DNA of 64,000 nucleotides, from contig CAWJLA010000001.1 in the NCBI GenBank assembly GCA_963843605.1, positions 806,001 to 870,000 of the forward strand, in the 5' to 3' direction. Below the pieces are notes generated by a model. The model was given only the letters and a program-made list of their open reading frames with translations. It did no database searches and was not told where the DNA came from. How positions within the stretch are numbered: the first letter of the stretch is position 1; every line of letters starts with the position of its first letter. Below, piece by piece: positions 27,109 to 36,518 of the stretch. This DNA is from FEN-1297 sp963843605. GTDB taxonomy: Bacteria > Bacteroidota > Ignavibacteria > Ignavibacteriales > Ignavibacteriaceae. The position numbers and the translations under genes were made by a program.

Positions 27109-30100
27109 ATGTATAAGAATAGAATTTTAATAGTAGAAGATGAAGCACTTGTCGGTAAACATTTAAAAAATGTTTTATTGGGACGGAACTATGAAATAGC
27201 AGGAATATTTTCTAACGGTGAAGAAACTATTGAATTTATTAAGCACGATAGACCGGATTTGGTTTTAATGGATATCTGGTTAAATGGCAAACTTGACGGA
27301 ATTGAAACCGCTGAGTTAATAAAAGGATTATTCGATATACCCATAATTTACCTGACGGCTTATTCAGACGACAAAACTCTGACCAGGGCTAAAATTACCG
27401 AACCTTTCGGCTATATTGTTAAACCATTCGAAGAAAAAGAACTTTACGGCACTATAGAGATGGCTCTTTTTAAATACAGCGCCGAAAGAAAATTGAAGGA
27501 AAGCGAAGAAAGATATAAAGCACTTTTAAATAATTCGTTTTATCTGGTATTGGTTCTCGATTATGAAGGCAATATTATAGATGCCAATCCGGCAGCATTA
27601 AAATTAATTGACATTTCTCATTATGAAGTAAATAGCCTGAATATTTCCGAGTTCATACCTCCCGACGATATCAAAACAATTTACCGTTTAATCGACGAAC
27701 TCAAGGATAAAAAACTTAAAACAGAAATAACCGAAGTTGATATTAAATCAAGGGACGGAAAAATATACAGCCTGGAAATAAACGCGGCGCTTGTATATAA
27801 AAACAGCCAGCCGGTTGCGGTTCAGATAATAGGCCGCGACATAACTCAAAAGAAGCGAACAGAAAAGGAGCTCATAAAAAGCGAATTTAAGTACCGTGCA
27901 TTAATCGAAAGAATGAATGAAGGAGTTATCCAGGTAAACAACAACGATGTAATTGAATTTGTTAATTCCAGATTCTGCACCATGGTAGGCTTCAAACCCG
28001 AAGAAATTTTAGGAAAAACCTCGCTTGAAATTTTTGCTTTACCGGAAGACCGGGATCTCATTAAGCAAAAGAACCGGGAAAGGTTAGTACGCAAAACGGA
28101 TAAGTATGAATTACAGTATAAAAAGAAAAACGGCGATCTAATCTGGGTGGAAATAAGCGCGTCGCCGGTAATAGACGAGAATGAAAACGTTACGGGTTCC
28201 TTTGCGCTACTCACGGATATTACCGACAGAAGAAAAGCCGATTCCGCTATCTCGCATTTGGCTGCGATAGTAGAATCTTCTGAAGATGCAATTATCAGCA
28301 AGACATTGGAAGGCGAAATAATTTCATGGAATAAAGGAGCGGAATTAATTTACGGATATTCTCAAGAAGAAATATTAGGAAAACATATTTCCACCCTTGC
28401 TCCTCCGGAAAAACGCGAGGAACTGGATATAATCATGAATAAATTGAAGAACGGATTCAGAATAGATAATTTCGAAACCGTGCATCTTAAAAAAGACGGA
28501 ACATTATTTTTTGTTTCGCTCACCATCTCCCCCATCATAAATTCTTTCGGAGAAATTATCAGTGTTTCTTCAATTGCCAGGGATATTTCGGAATACAAAA
28601 AAGCACTTGATATAATAAAAGAATCGGAACAAAAATATAAAGACATTGTCGAATTTGCTCCGGCGGGAATTTTTCAAGTAGATAACGAAGGTAATTTAAT
28701 AACCGCTAATACGGCTTTTATGCAGATATTAGACTGCGAGTCGGCGGATTTACTTACCAACTTAAATCTTGCTAAGGAAGTGTTTGTAGAAAGTGAGTAC
28801 TACTACCATCTTTCGGAACAAACTTCAATTACGGGAGCGCCGATTGATACGGAAATCCAGTGGAAAAAATTTAACGGCGATGTTATCTGGATTCAGTTAA
28901 ACTTCAGGCAGGTTAAAAACGGCAATAAAGCCGCAACTTACTTTGAAGGTTTCGTTAGAGACGTTACCTCCCACAGATTTGCCGAGCAGGAATTAATCGA
29001 AAGGGAACAAAGCTATCGTACATTGATTGAAACCTCTATCGATGCTATTTATGTTCTGCAGGGAAGACAATTATTATTGGTCAATAATGAATGGGAAAGG
29101 ATATTCGGATATTCATCGTACGAAGCTACTTCCCCAGATTTCAATATTATGAAAATTGTCGCTCCCGAAAGTACGGAAGATATTGAAAGAAGATTTAACA
29201 GGCAGCGCACCAATTCTATAACTTCGCCTATTTCTTCCCGGTATGAAATGACGGGGATTTCAAAGTACGGAAAAAGGATTCAGCTCGAGGTAAGCGCTTC
29301 GGAAATATTGTGGAAAGGTAAACCGGTTGTGCAGGGTATTTACCGTGATATTACGGAAAGGAAAAAAGCCGAAGCCCAAATAAGAATGCTTTCGATGGCT
29401 GTAAAACAGAGCTCTGCTTCAATAATTATTACCGATACAAAAGGAAAGATAGAATACGTTAATCAGAAATTTTCATCGGTAACCGGATACTCATACGAAG
29501 AGGTAATTAGAAAAACTCCCGCTATATTAGCGAGCGGCAACTTAAACCATCAGGAGAGACAATTAATCAGATCATTGATTTCTTCCGGAAAGGAATGGAA
29601 AGGAGAATTTCTTAATAAGAAAAAGAACGGTGAATTTTACTGGGAATCCGCAACTATCTCCCCGATTTTTGACGAAAACGGAAAAATAACTCATTACTTA
29701 TCGGTACAGGAAGATATTACTTTAAGGAAAAAACAAGAACAGCAATTAATAATAGCCAAGGAAAATGCCGAAAAATCGGATAAGCTTAAAACGGAATTTC
29801 TCGCTCAAATGTCACATGAAATCCGTACTCCATTGAACAATATTTTAACTTATACTTCGGTGCTTAAGGAAGAATTCGAAGACAAGCTTCCTGAAGGCTT
29901 GGAGTCTACTTTCCAGGTAATTGACAGCAGTTCTCTTCGTTTAATCCGGACGATAGAACTCATCTTAAACTTATCAAGAATACAAACTGGCAATTTTGAA
30001 GCTAATTTTGAAAAGTTAGATCTCGAAAAAGATCTTTTGGAAGATATTCTTTTGGAATTTTATTCCAAGGCAAAAAAGAAAGGCGTCGCATTAAATTTTA

Positions 30101-30477
30101 AAAATAAGGCCAAGGACAGTATTATATACGCCGACAAATATTCGATGGGGCAGGTTTTTATAAACATAATAGATAATGCGCTCAAATATACCGATGAAGG
30201 AGCTATAGATATTCTTATCTATAACAATGCGGGAAAAGCCCATGTTGAAATACAAGATACGGGTATAGGCATAGCATCCGAATATATATCAGAATTATTT
30301 AATCCGTTTACGCAGGAAGATATGGGAATGACCAGGCATTTTGAAGGAATCGGTTTGGGTTTAGCACTTGTAAAGAAATATGCCGAAGTAAATAATGCTC
30401 AAATTCAAGTGCAAAGTGCAAAAGGAAAAGGCAGCACGTTTACTATTTCAATGAAAAATTTTAAGATGATATTATAA
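27109..30477 (+). CDS. Receiver-6xPAS-histidine kinase hybrid
   Basis: This is a soluble 1122-residue sensor if the ATG at 27109 is used. I prefer that start because MYKNRILIVEDEA is the usual start of a receiver; the frame is also open from an ATG at 27040. The receiver (1-125) has Asp55 in LVLMDIW. Six PAS units follow to about 880. HisKA (about 900-970; QMSHEIRTPLNNILTYTSVL) and HATPase_c (about 1005-1120; NIIDNALKYTDEG, DTGIGIA, GIGLGLAL) end it. No membrane helices are seen. The stop codon abuts, on the opposite strand, that of the sigma-54 activator gene: the two coding regions overlap by six bases (30472-30477). Confidence 0.92.
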   Translation: MYKNRILIVEDEALVGKHLKNVLLGRNYEIAGIFSNGEETIEFIKHDRPDLVLMDIWLNGKLDGIETAELIKGLFDIPIIYLTAYSDDKTLTRAKITEPFGYIVKPFEEKELYGTIEMALFKYSAERKLKESEERYKALLNNSFYLVLVLDYEGNIIDANPAALKLIDISHYEVNSLNISEFIPPDDIKTIYRLIDELKDKKLKTEITEVDIKSRDGKIYSLEINAALVYKNSQPVAVQIIGRDITQKKRTEKELIKSEFKYRALIERMNEGVIQVNNNDVIEFVNSRFCTMVGFKPEEILGKTSLEIFALPEDRDLIKQKNRERLVRKTDKYELQYKKKNGDLIWVEISASPVIDENENVTGSFALLTDITDRRKADSAISHLAAIVESSEDAIISKTLEGEIISWNKGAELIYGYSQEEILGKHISTLAPPEKREELDIIMNKLKNGFRIDNFETVHLKKDGTLFFVSLTISPIINSFGEIISVSSIARDISEYKKALDIIKESEQKYKDIVEFAPAGIFQVDNEGNLITANTAFMQILDCESADLLTNLNLAKEVFVESEYYYHLSEQTSITGAPIDTEIQWKKFNGDVIWIQLNFRQVKNGNKAATYFEGFVRDVTSHRFAEQELIEREQSYRTLIETSIDAIYVLQGRQLLLVNNEWERIFGYSSYEATSPDFNIMKIVAPESTEDIERRFNRQRTNSITSPISSRYEMTGISKYGKRIQLEVSASEILWKGKPVVQGIYRDITERKKAEAQIRMLSMAVKQSSASIIITDTKGKIEYVNQKFSSVTGYSYEEVIRKTPAILASGNLNHQERQLIRSLISSGKEWKGEFLNKKKNGEFYWESATISPIFDENGKITHYLSVQEDITLRKKQEQQLIIAKENAEKSDKLKTEFLAQMSHEIRTPLNNILTYTSVLKEEFEDKLPEGLESTFQVIDSSSLRLIRTIELILNLSRIQTGNFEANFEKLDLEKDLLEDILLEFYSKAKKKGVALNFKNKAKDSIIYADKYSMGQVFINIIDNALKYTDEGAIDILIYNNAGKAHVEIQDTGIGIASEYISELFNPFTQEDMGMTRHFEGIGLGLALVKKYAEVNNAQIQVQSAKGKGSTFTISMKNFKMIL

Positions 30478-31866
30478 AATATTCTTCGTAACCTCTATCC
30501 CCAATTGTTCCATTCTATATCTAAGTTTTGACCTTGAAAGACCCAATATCTTTGCGGCTTTTACCTGGTTACCGTTTGTTATTTTCAGTGTTCTCTGAAT
30601 TAATGCTCGCAGCACCAGGTCGATTTTTACTCCCGAAGAAGGAATTTTTAGGACGAATTTATCGTCTTCTTCTGTTTTGGAAATTGTATTTTCAAGCAGA
30701 AAATTCAGGTGATGCTCTTTAAGTTCGTCTTCTTCAATTAGAATAATGGCCCGCTCCATTACGTTTCTTAATTCCCTGATATTTCCTTTCCAAGGATAAG
30801 ATTCAAGCATGTTAAGCGCGTTAGCGTCAATACCTTTAATGTTTTTATCAAATTTACCGGCAAACTCTTTTAAAAACGAATAAGCCAGCATGGAAATGTC
30901 TTCTTTCCTTTCCCTTAAAGGAGGGATATTTATCTTTGCTACGTTTAAACGGTAATATAAGTCTTCCCTAAAGTTTCCTTTTTTTACTTCTTCCTCGAGA
31001 TTTCTGTTGGTCGCAGCCAGTACCCTCACGTTTACCGCAATTTCTTTTTCGCCTCCGAGTCTGTAGAATTTTCTTTCCTGCAATACCCTTAATAGTTTGA
31101 CCTGAAGGTCGAGCGACAACTCTCCTATTTCGTCTAAAAGAATTGTTCCACCGTTTGCCAGTTCAAATTTTCCGAGCTTGGTTTTCTGTAAGGCCCCGGT
31201 GAATGCGCCTTTTTCATGTCCGAACAATTCGCTTTCGGCCAACTCTTTGGGTATAGCAGAGCAGTTTATTTGAATAAATGCCGAATCGGATCTGGGACTC
31301 TGCTGATGAATAAACTTTGCGAATTCTTCTTTTCCGGTACCGCTTTCGCCTTCCAGTAAAATAGTAGTATCGCCGCTCTTGGAGAGCTTTTCCACGGAAT
31401 TTATAAGTCTTCTTATTTTAGGGCTCTTGCCGAAAAATTCTCGCGAGAGAATGCTATCGGATTTCAGCAATTGCTGCAGTTTGTCTACTTCGGATCTGAG
31501 AGTAATGCTGTCGATTGCTTTTTTAAGAACCACCTGAAGCTGTTCGATATCGATGGGTTTAAGCAGAAAATCGAAAGCGCCCGATTTAATAGCCGTTACG
31601 GCAATTTTAACATCGGAATACCCGGTAATCATTATTACGGGGATATGGTAATATTTCTGCTGGAACTGTTTTAAAAGATCGAGGCCGTTGTGAGTAGTAA
31701 GGTATATATCCAATAAAATTATATCCGGTTCAAATTCTTCAATCTTTTCGAAAGTTTCGTCGCCGTTCAAACAAATATCAGCATCGTAACCCAGTTTTAT
31801 CAATAATTTTCTAAGAGAAAGGCAGACCAGATTGTCGTCATCTATAATTAATATTTTGAATTTCAT
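30472..31866 (-). CDS. NtrC-family sigma-54 activating response regulator
   Basis: This 464-residue activator has a receiver (1-120; Asp53 in IILLDIYL, LKPIDIEQL). A sigma-54 AAA+ domain (about 140-380) has Walker A GESGTGKEE, the sigma-54-contacting loop GAFTGA and Walker B TILLDEIGEL. A Fis-type HTH closes the protein (about 420-460; NQVKAAKILGLSRSKLRYRM). It overlaps the end of the kinase gene at 31838-32566 by 29 bases, so the two form a two-component pair. Next to flgM, fliD and fliS this pair resembles FlgS/FlgR or FlrB/FlrC, which drive mid-class flagellar genes. That assignment is by position and domain type, not proved. Confidence 0.95.
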   Translation of the reverse strand: MKFKILIIDDDNLVCLSLRKLLIKLGYDADICLNGDETFEKIEEFEPDIILLDIYLTTHNGLDLLKQFQQKYYHIPVIMITGYSDVKIAVTAIKSGAFDFLLKPIDIEQLQVVLKKAIDSITLRSEVDKLQQLLKSDSILSREFFGKSPKIRRLINSVEKLSKSGDTTILLEGESGTGKEEFAKFIHQQSPRSDSAFIQINCSAIPKELAESELFGHEKGAFTGALQKTKLGKFELANGGTILLDEIGELSLDLQVKLLRVLQERKFYRLGGEKEIAVNVRVLAATNRNLEEEVKKGNFREDLYYRLNVAKINIPPLRERKEDISMLAYSFLKEFAGKFDKNIKGIDANALNMLESYPWKGNIRELRNVMERAIILIEEDELKEHHLNFLLENTISKTEEDDKFVLKIPSSGVKIDLVLRALIQRTLKITNGNQVKAAKILGLSRSKLRYRMEQLGIEVTKNIL

Positions 31867-32566
31867 TACTTCCCTGTAAGAGGTTTAAATTAAATCTTAT
31901 AAAAAATCTGGTACCTTCGCCCGCAGTGCTTTCAAAATCGATTTCGGCGTTGCACTCATCTAAAATCATTTTACATACGCTTAGACCGAGACCGGTTCCT
32001 TTTTCTTTATTGGTATAGAAATCATTAAATATTTTTGTTTTATTTTCTTCTTTAATTCCCATACCGGAATCTTTTATTTCCCAGATAATAAACTCGGAAG
32101 AATCGCTAAAAGTTTTTATCAATATATTTCCGCCGTTTATACATGATTCCACTGAATTCGTAACAAGATTTAAAAAAACCTGCAGTAATTTGCTTTTATC
32201 AAAATTAACATCCGGAAGAGAATCATCCAGTTCGGTTTTTATCTGAACATTTTTTCTTTCGGCGTCATATTTCATAATTGAAACAGTATTTTCCGTAATT
32301 TCATTTATGGAACAGCGCTTATCTCCGTTAAAATTTTTTCTTGAAAAAGTTAGAATGTTGTCGACAAGATATTGTATTCTCAGAAGGGCATCTTTGCAGT
32401 ACTCTACAGATTCTACGGCTTCACCGGGTAATTCTTTTTCAATCATTTTCAGGTAATCCAAATTCAGTTTTATAGCCGATAAGGGATTCCTGATCTCATG
32501 AATCAAACTAGCCGTGAGTTTGCCTAAAATCCGTAACTTGTTTTCTTGGTAATTATTGTCGGTCAT
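31838..32566 (-). CDS. NtrB-like soluble histidine kinase
   Basis: This 242-residue cytoplasmic kinase has only HisKA (phospho-His23 in SLIHEIRNPLSAIKLNLDYL) and HATPase_c (about 125-235; NLVTNSVESCINGG, DSGMGIK, GTGLGLSV). It has no PAS, TM or other sensor domain, so a partner protein probably controls it. The IRNPL box is typical of kinases that pair with sigma-54 activators, such as the one it overlaps. A hairpin followed by six Us lies just ten bases before its start and may limit read-through from the flagellar operon. Confidence 0.93.
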   Translation of the reverse strand: MTDNNYQENKLRILGKLTASLIHEIRNPLSAIKLNLDYLKMIEKELPGEAVESVEYCKDALLRIQYLVDNILTFSRKNFNGDKRCSINEITENTVSIMKYDAERKNVQIKTELDDSLPDVNFDKSKLLQVFLNLVTNSVESCINGGNILIKTFSDSSEFIIWEIKDSGMGIKEENKTKIFNDFYTNKEKGTGLGLSVCKMILDECNAEIDFESTAGEGTRFFIRFNLNLLQGSNEIQNINYR

Positions 32567-32573
32567 ATTCCAT

Positions 32574-32646
32574 AAAAAAGGCTGCTAAATATAAAACAAA
32601 ATCTTGGGGTATAGTTTAAATATTATAAAATAAATTAGCAACCTTT
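32574..32646 (-). terminator. Terminator-like hairpin between flgM and the flagellar kinase
   Basis: On the minus strand AAAGGTTGCTAA (32646-32635) can pair with TTAGCAGCCTTT (32588-32577), eleven of twelve positions, around a long AT-rich loop of 46 bases. A run of six Us directly follows (32579-32574). It ends about eight bases before the kinase ATG. It could terminate the fliS-fliD-flgM transcript or act as a leader attenuator. Confidence 0.5.
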
Positions 32647-32720
32647 ATTCTAAAATACGGACCGAATTCGAAAAGCGAATAAATATGAAAAGGAAGGCGA
32701 ATTCTGATATTTCACTGTTT

Positions 32721-32981
32721 CTATTTCATAACATTTAGAATTTTATCTGCAACTTTTGATATAACGGCATTAGAATTATAAAAATTAGAATCGATTTTTG
32801 CCTTTATTTCATCAAGGTTTTTGGTATTTGATGCGGAGTTTTGAATTTTTTTTGCCTCATCAGAAAGTTCTAGTTTATCTTGAATTTTTGATTCAGATCC
32901 GGATGTTTCCTTTGATTCGGAAACTTTTCCCGGTAAATCGCGCTGATAATAGTTATTGTTTGATAACGGTTTAATATTCAT
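32721..32981 (-). CDS. flgM: FlgM-like anti-sigma-28 factor
   Basis: This 86-residue protein has the FlgM layout: a polar disordered N-terminal half followed by two C-terminal helices that bind sigma-28. The motifs KLELSDEAKKIQ, then LDEIKAKIDSNFYN and SKVADKILNVM match the family's V..IK..I..G.Y....VA.K.L pattern. It lies three bases after a FliT-like gene, at the end of the fliD unit. FlgM is held in the cell until the hook is finished and is then exported, freeing sigma-28 for promoters such as that of flagellin. Confidence 0.82.
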   Translation of the reverse strand: MNIKPLSNNNYYQRDLPGKVSESKETSGSESKIQDKLELSDEAKKIQNSASNTKNLDEIKAKIDSNFYNSNAVISKVADKILNVMK

Positions 32982-32984
32982 TTT

Positions 32985-33317
32985 TCACCTGTGGTAATTT
33001 ACTAATTTCTTCTGATTTTGCACAAATTTTATTCTTTCTGCCAATATCAATAGTTCTGATTTCTTTCTCTTACCGATATTATCGAAAGTTTCGGCTACCT
33101 GTTTAGTGAGATTCGTCAATTCAGGTTCAAATGCCTTTAATTCGGAAACGGAATATCTCGATAAAAGGTAATATTTATGTTCCCTTGACTCTTTTAACAA
33201 TTGTCTGACTTCCGTCAGTTTTGCGTCGAAATTCTCGTCCGTAATAGCCAACATCCGGCTTTTTGCCTCTATTAAAAGGCACTTTATTCTTTCGATTCTT
33301 ATAGTTATGTCTCTCAT
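32985..33317 (-). CDS. Small helical flagellar protein, FliT/FlgN-like
   Basis: This 110-residue all-helical protein is encoded by a start that overlaps the fliD stop (ATGA), and flgM follows after three bases. It contains long amphipathic helices (IRIERIKCLLIEAKSRML; AFEPELTNLTKQVAETFDNIGKR). Position after fliS and fliD and the length fit the FliT export chaperone for FliD, but sequence similarity is not clear enough to name it so. An alternative is a hook-associated protein chaperone of the FlgN type. Confidence 0.6.
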   Translation of the reverse strand: MRDITIRIERIKCLLIEAKSRMLAITDENFDAKLTEVRQLLKESREHKYYLLSRYSVSELKAFEPELTNLTKQVAETFDNIGKRKKSELLILAERIKFVQNQKKLVNYHR

Positions 33318-35116
33318 GAGTTAAAATAATCCGTTACTGATACACCAAAATAAGTTTGTGCCGTATTCGTCAAATCAACAAGTTGTGCCTGCAGTTTTTC
33401 GTACTGAGTCCTCAATGCATCCGTGCTTTTACTGATATTTGTCTGCGCCGTAGTAATTCTGTCGCTGTAATTCTGAACATTGCTGTCAAACCCGGATTGA
33501 GCCGAGGTAATATAGCCGGTTGCTCCGATATAAGGATTAATGGAATTGTACAGGGTATTAGCAATACCGGTTGAAGAATTAAACAGGTCTTTAACCTGCG
33601 ACATGTTGTTGGTCAGTTGCTGATTCAGCAAAGTACTGTTTGAAATACTTAAGCCGTTTGTGGTGTCAAAAGAAATTCCGATTGATGAAAGCATATTTAA
33701 TGCACTTTGCGGTAATCCGCTTACCTGCGAAATTGCGGCAGAGGTCATAGTGCTTATAAGCGAACTCGCCATAGAATCACCTGTAAGAACACTTCTTCCC
33801 GTTGTAGGTGAAACGGCTGTATTGGTTTTAAGATAAGTATAAACGTCGTTAAAGTTTTTAATAAATGTACTTATTTGAGATGTAATGGAAGTAGTATCCG
33901 TGTTTACATTTACGTTTACATTGGGATCGGAAGCCTGCTGGACCGAATTAAGGTTAAAAGTTACTCCGGTTGCCAGATCGTTAATCGTGTTGGAATTTCT
34001 TTGAATTTCCAATCCGTTAAAATTAAATTTTGCATTCAGCTGGTTTGCGTTCAGAGTTGTATCGGAATAAACATAACCGGCCGTATTGGGTGCGGTTGAC
34101 TGATCAAACGTAGGCCTGCTGGATCCGAGGTTGAAGCCTATCGAACTTAAAGCACTGCTTCCGGATGAATCGGAAATATTTTTAATAATATAATCCAGAC
34201 CGGTATTTTTTGAAGTAAGAGAAAGCTGCGATAAATTTGACGACGGCGTAAATGCCGATGCAGAGACTGCTCCGGAAGCTCCGATCAAATTAGAAGTAGT
34301 AATACCAAGATCCGACGCCAAAGTGCCGCTGGCATCCGATATTGAAATACTCTTTGAGTTATCCGTAACCGTAATCTGAAGCATTTCATTTGCCGAGTTA
34401 TTCGGGTCTGTTATTTTCTGAGCCGACACGCCGGTTACGTTTGCATTTATATTCTGCACCAATTCACTCAGCAGCTGATCGTTAGTCTGGCTTCCTGATC
34501 CGCCCGCATTAACGCTCACGGTAGTTGCGGTACCGCCTACATTAAAAGTAAGCGAACTCGCCGCGCCCGAATAATTAGCCGCGGGATCAAGTGAGCCCGA
34601 AGTTACAACCGCCTGGTTAGAGTTGATTGCATCGGAAATCTTTTGCATCACGGTCTGATTTGTTTCGCCGGTTCCGAATGTTACGCTTATATTGCTGGTA
34701 ACATCGCCGGTTGGGCTGCCGGTAGTAATTTGAAAATTATGTGTCCCGGTTATACTGTTTGCGGTAGATGAAGTTAAATTCTGTGAAACCGCTATATCGC
34801 TTTTAGCAAGCTGTTCAACTCTTAGAGAAAAATTGCCAATAGAAGCCGCATTTGTAGCAGTGGCCGTAACAAAATTTGTATTCGATGAGGATGCGGCAAT
34901 AGCGGCAAAGACCGAGCTGCTGTCGGTAGCGGTAAATCCTGAAAGTCCGGAAATCAAAGTACTGACTTTTGAACTCAATGAAGAGTAAGTTGTAGACAGA
35001 TTTTGATATTTTGTTTGAATTGTTTGCAGCGGTGCAACAAACAAACTGGTTTGCTGCGATTGGTATGCGCTAACCAGGGAATCGATGCCCGATGTTGTTA
35101 AAATACTTCCAGACAT
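33314..35116 (-). CDS. fliD: Flagellar filament cap protein FliD
   Basis: This 600-residue capping protein helps flagellin subunits fold at the filament tip. The FliD N-terminal domain (about 1-105) opens with SGSILTTSGIDSLVSAYQSQQT and a coiled coil (QTKYQNLSTTYSSLSSKVSTL). The middle is Ser/Thr/Gly-rich, as expected of exposed cap domains. The C-terminal domain (about 330-590) includes FIKNFNDVYTYLKTNTAVSP and ends in a coiled coil (ITTAQTNISKSTDALRTQYEKLQAQLV). It starts nine bases after the fliS stop and overlaps the following small gene by four bases. Confidence 0.95.
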   Translation of the reverse strand: MSGSILTTSGIDSLVSAYQSQQTSLFVAPLQTIQTKYQNLSTTYSSLSSKVSTLISGLSGFTATDSSSVFAAIAASSSNTNFVTATATNAASIGNFSLRVEQLAKSDIAVSQNLTSSTANSITGTHNFQITTGSPTGDVTSNISVTFGTGETNQTVMQKISDAINSNQAVVTSGSLDPAANYSGAASSLTFNVGGTATTVSVNAGGSGSQTNDQLLSELVQNINANVTGVSAQKITDPNNSANEMLQITVTDNSKSISISDASGTLASDLGITTSNLIGASGAVSASAFTPSSNLSQLSLTSKNTGLDYIIKNISDSSGSSALSSIGFNLGSSRPTFDQSTAPNTAGYVYSDTTLNANQLNAKFNFNGLEIQRNSNTINDLATGVTFNLNSVQQASDPNVNVNVNTDTTSITSQISTFIKNFNDVYTYLKTNTAVSPTTGRSVLTGDSMASSLISTMTSAAISQVSGLPQSALNMLSSIGISFDTTNGLSISNSTLLNQQLTNNMSQVKDLFNSSTGIANTLYNSINPYIGATGYITSAQSGFDSNVQNYSDRITTAQTNISKSTDALRTQYEKLQAQLVDLTNTAQTYFGVSVTDYFNS

Positions 35117-35125
35117 TTTTTATCC

Positions 35126-35461
35126 TTACATGTTAAATATCGACAACCACGAATCTCTAAGTTCGGTTAAAATCTTGTAGACGATTTCGTAATTCTTCTT
35201 TCTCATTTCGTCCTGGCAATACTGGTAAAGTTTTAATAATCCCGCAGAAACATTAGAGACTTCTTCACCTTCCCAGCTCAAAGAATTAATTAATTCCTGA
35301 ACGGCTTGGTTTGTTTTAGCTAAATTTTTCCTCTGACAATTCAATATGGCAAAATCATATATCTTGATTAAAAGCTGCTGCGGGGTCGCTTCCATAATTT
35401 CTTTTACTAGATACGGATTCAGTTTGTTGGATTTCGTTCTTGCCAGTGTTGGATTATACAT
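35126..35461 (-). CDS. fliS: Flagellin chaperone FliS
   Basis: This 111-residue helical chaperone binds the C-terminus of flagellin in the cytoplasm and prevents early assembly. Typical elements are visible: NPYLVKEIMEATPQQLLIKIYDFAILNC near residues 16-45 and a long Leu-rich helix to the C-terminus. It lies between the flagellin terminator and fliD, with GAGGAAAG before the start. Length and position both fit the family. Confidence 0.93.
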   Translation of the reverse strand: MYNPTLARTKSNKLNPYLVKEIMEATPQQLLIKIYDFAILNCQRKNLAKTNQAVQELINSLSWEGEEVSNVSAGLLKLYQYCQDEMRKKNYEIVYKILTELRDSWLSIFNM

Positions 35462-35492
35462 AAAACTTTCCTCGAAAACTCATTTTAGTTAT

Positions 35493-35524
35493 AAAAAATC
35501 CCTCTCCCTTAACCGGGAGAGGGG
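35493..35524 (-). terminator. Intrinsic terminator of flagellin
   Basis: A perfect nine-bp GC-rich stem (CCCTCTCCC at 35500-35508 with GGGAGAGGG at 35515-35523) with a six-base loop is followed on the minus strand by six Us (35498-35493). It begins 17 bases after the flagellin stop. Flagellin is therefore likely made mainly from its own short mRNA. Confidence 0.92.
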
Positions 35525-35540
35525 AATTTATCTTCGCCTA

Positions 35541-36425
35541 TTATCTGAATAGGGTCAAAAGATTCTGCGGAGCTGAGTTCAACTGTGACAGCATGGATGT
35601 AGCAACTTGTTGCTGAATCTGACCTTTGGTCGCGTTCAATTGTTCCTGAGCTATGTTAGCGTCAAATAATCTTGATACGGAAGAAGTCGAGTTAGTGATA
35701 GCAGTAGTTAAGAACTGGTCTTTTATGGTCAACCTTTGTTCGTAATTACCAACACTAGCTAATGAGTTATCAATTGTAGACTCAAAAGTATTCAAGAATG
35801 CAGATAAGCTACCGATAGCTGCGGAAGTTGTACCAACCGATGCTAATTGAGTTAAAGCTGTATATCCGGCTGTTCCGACACTGTTTACAGTAAAGGCAGA
35901 AGTACTAAGAGTAGCAGCTCCCGACAAAGAACCAGCGGCGTTTTCAAAATAGTTAACCGTCAATTTATCTGTTGCATCCGCACCGGTCTGGAATGAGAAC
36001 GTAGACGCTGAAAGTGAAGTTAACAACTGAGTATCATTATATTTGGTAGTAGAGAAAATATTGCCAATTTCACTTGCAAGTGCTTTGATATCTCCTGCAA
36101 TTTTGCTGTTGTCTGTTGCCGGATTAGTAGAGTTAGCAATTTTAGCTCTGATAGATGTTATCAGATCTTTTACGCTGCTTAATTGTGCTTCAGCGGTGGA
36201 AAGCATGTCCTGAGCGGAACCAACGTTGCCCTGGGCAGTTTTCATTAATTGAACTTTTTGATCCAGTGATTTACCAACAGCATATCCGGATGTATCGTCG
36301 GCAACCGAGTTAATTCTCTTACCGGTAGCTAATCTTAACTGAGCTTTTGTTGTGTTCATGTTAACAGTAGCCAGGGCATTATATGCCTGCAACGCATCGA
36401 TATTTGTGTTAATTGAAAAAGCCAT
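35541..36425 (-). CDS. fliC: Flagellin
   Basis: This 294-residue filament subunit has the conserved D0/D1 ends. The N-terminal part is MAFSINTNIDALQAYNALATVN...LRLATGKRINSVADDTSGYAV. The C-terminal part is ISRLFDANIAQEQL-like with QQQVATSMLSQLNSAPQNLLTLFR. The variable centre is short (about 140-210), so the filament surface domain is small. It has a strong GGAGGT ribosome site, a leader hairpin, a sigma-28 promoter and an intrinsic terminator. Ser/Thr residues are frequent in the centre, giving possible sites for the neighbouring glycosyltransferases, which is inference. Confidence 0.97.
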   Translation of the reverse strand: MAFSINTNIDALQAYNALATVNMNTTKAQLRLATGKRINSVADDTSGYAVGKSLDQKVQLMKTAQGNVGSAQDMLSTAEAQLSSVKDLITSIRAKIANSTNPATDNSKIAGDIKALASEIGNIFSTTKYNDTQLLTSLSASTFSFQTGADATDKLTVNYFENAAGSLSGAATLSTSAFTVNSVGTAGYTALTQLASVGTTSAAIGSLSAFLNTFESTIDNSLASVGNYEQRLTIKDQFLTTAITNSTSSVSRLFDANIAQEQLNATKGQIQQQVATSMLSQLNSAPQNLLTLFR

Positions 36426-36458
36426 TATAAACCTCCATGTTTATTTAGTTTTGTTGTC

Positions 36459-36478
36459 GACGGACATCCTTGTCCGTC
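36459..36478 (-). promoter_or_regulatory. Hairpin in the flagellin 5' leader
   Basis: GACGGACA and TGTCCGTC form a perfect eight-bp stem around a four-base loop, between the promoter and the ribosome site. It is not followed by a U-tract, so it more likely stabilises the mRNA or affects translation than terminates. Confidence 0.6.
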
Positions 36479-36518
36479 TTTTCAGTTAGTAATAAGAAAC
36501 ATTTAATTCTCAAGTTTA

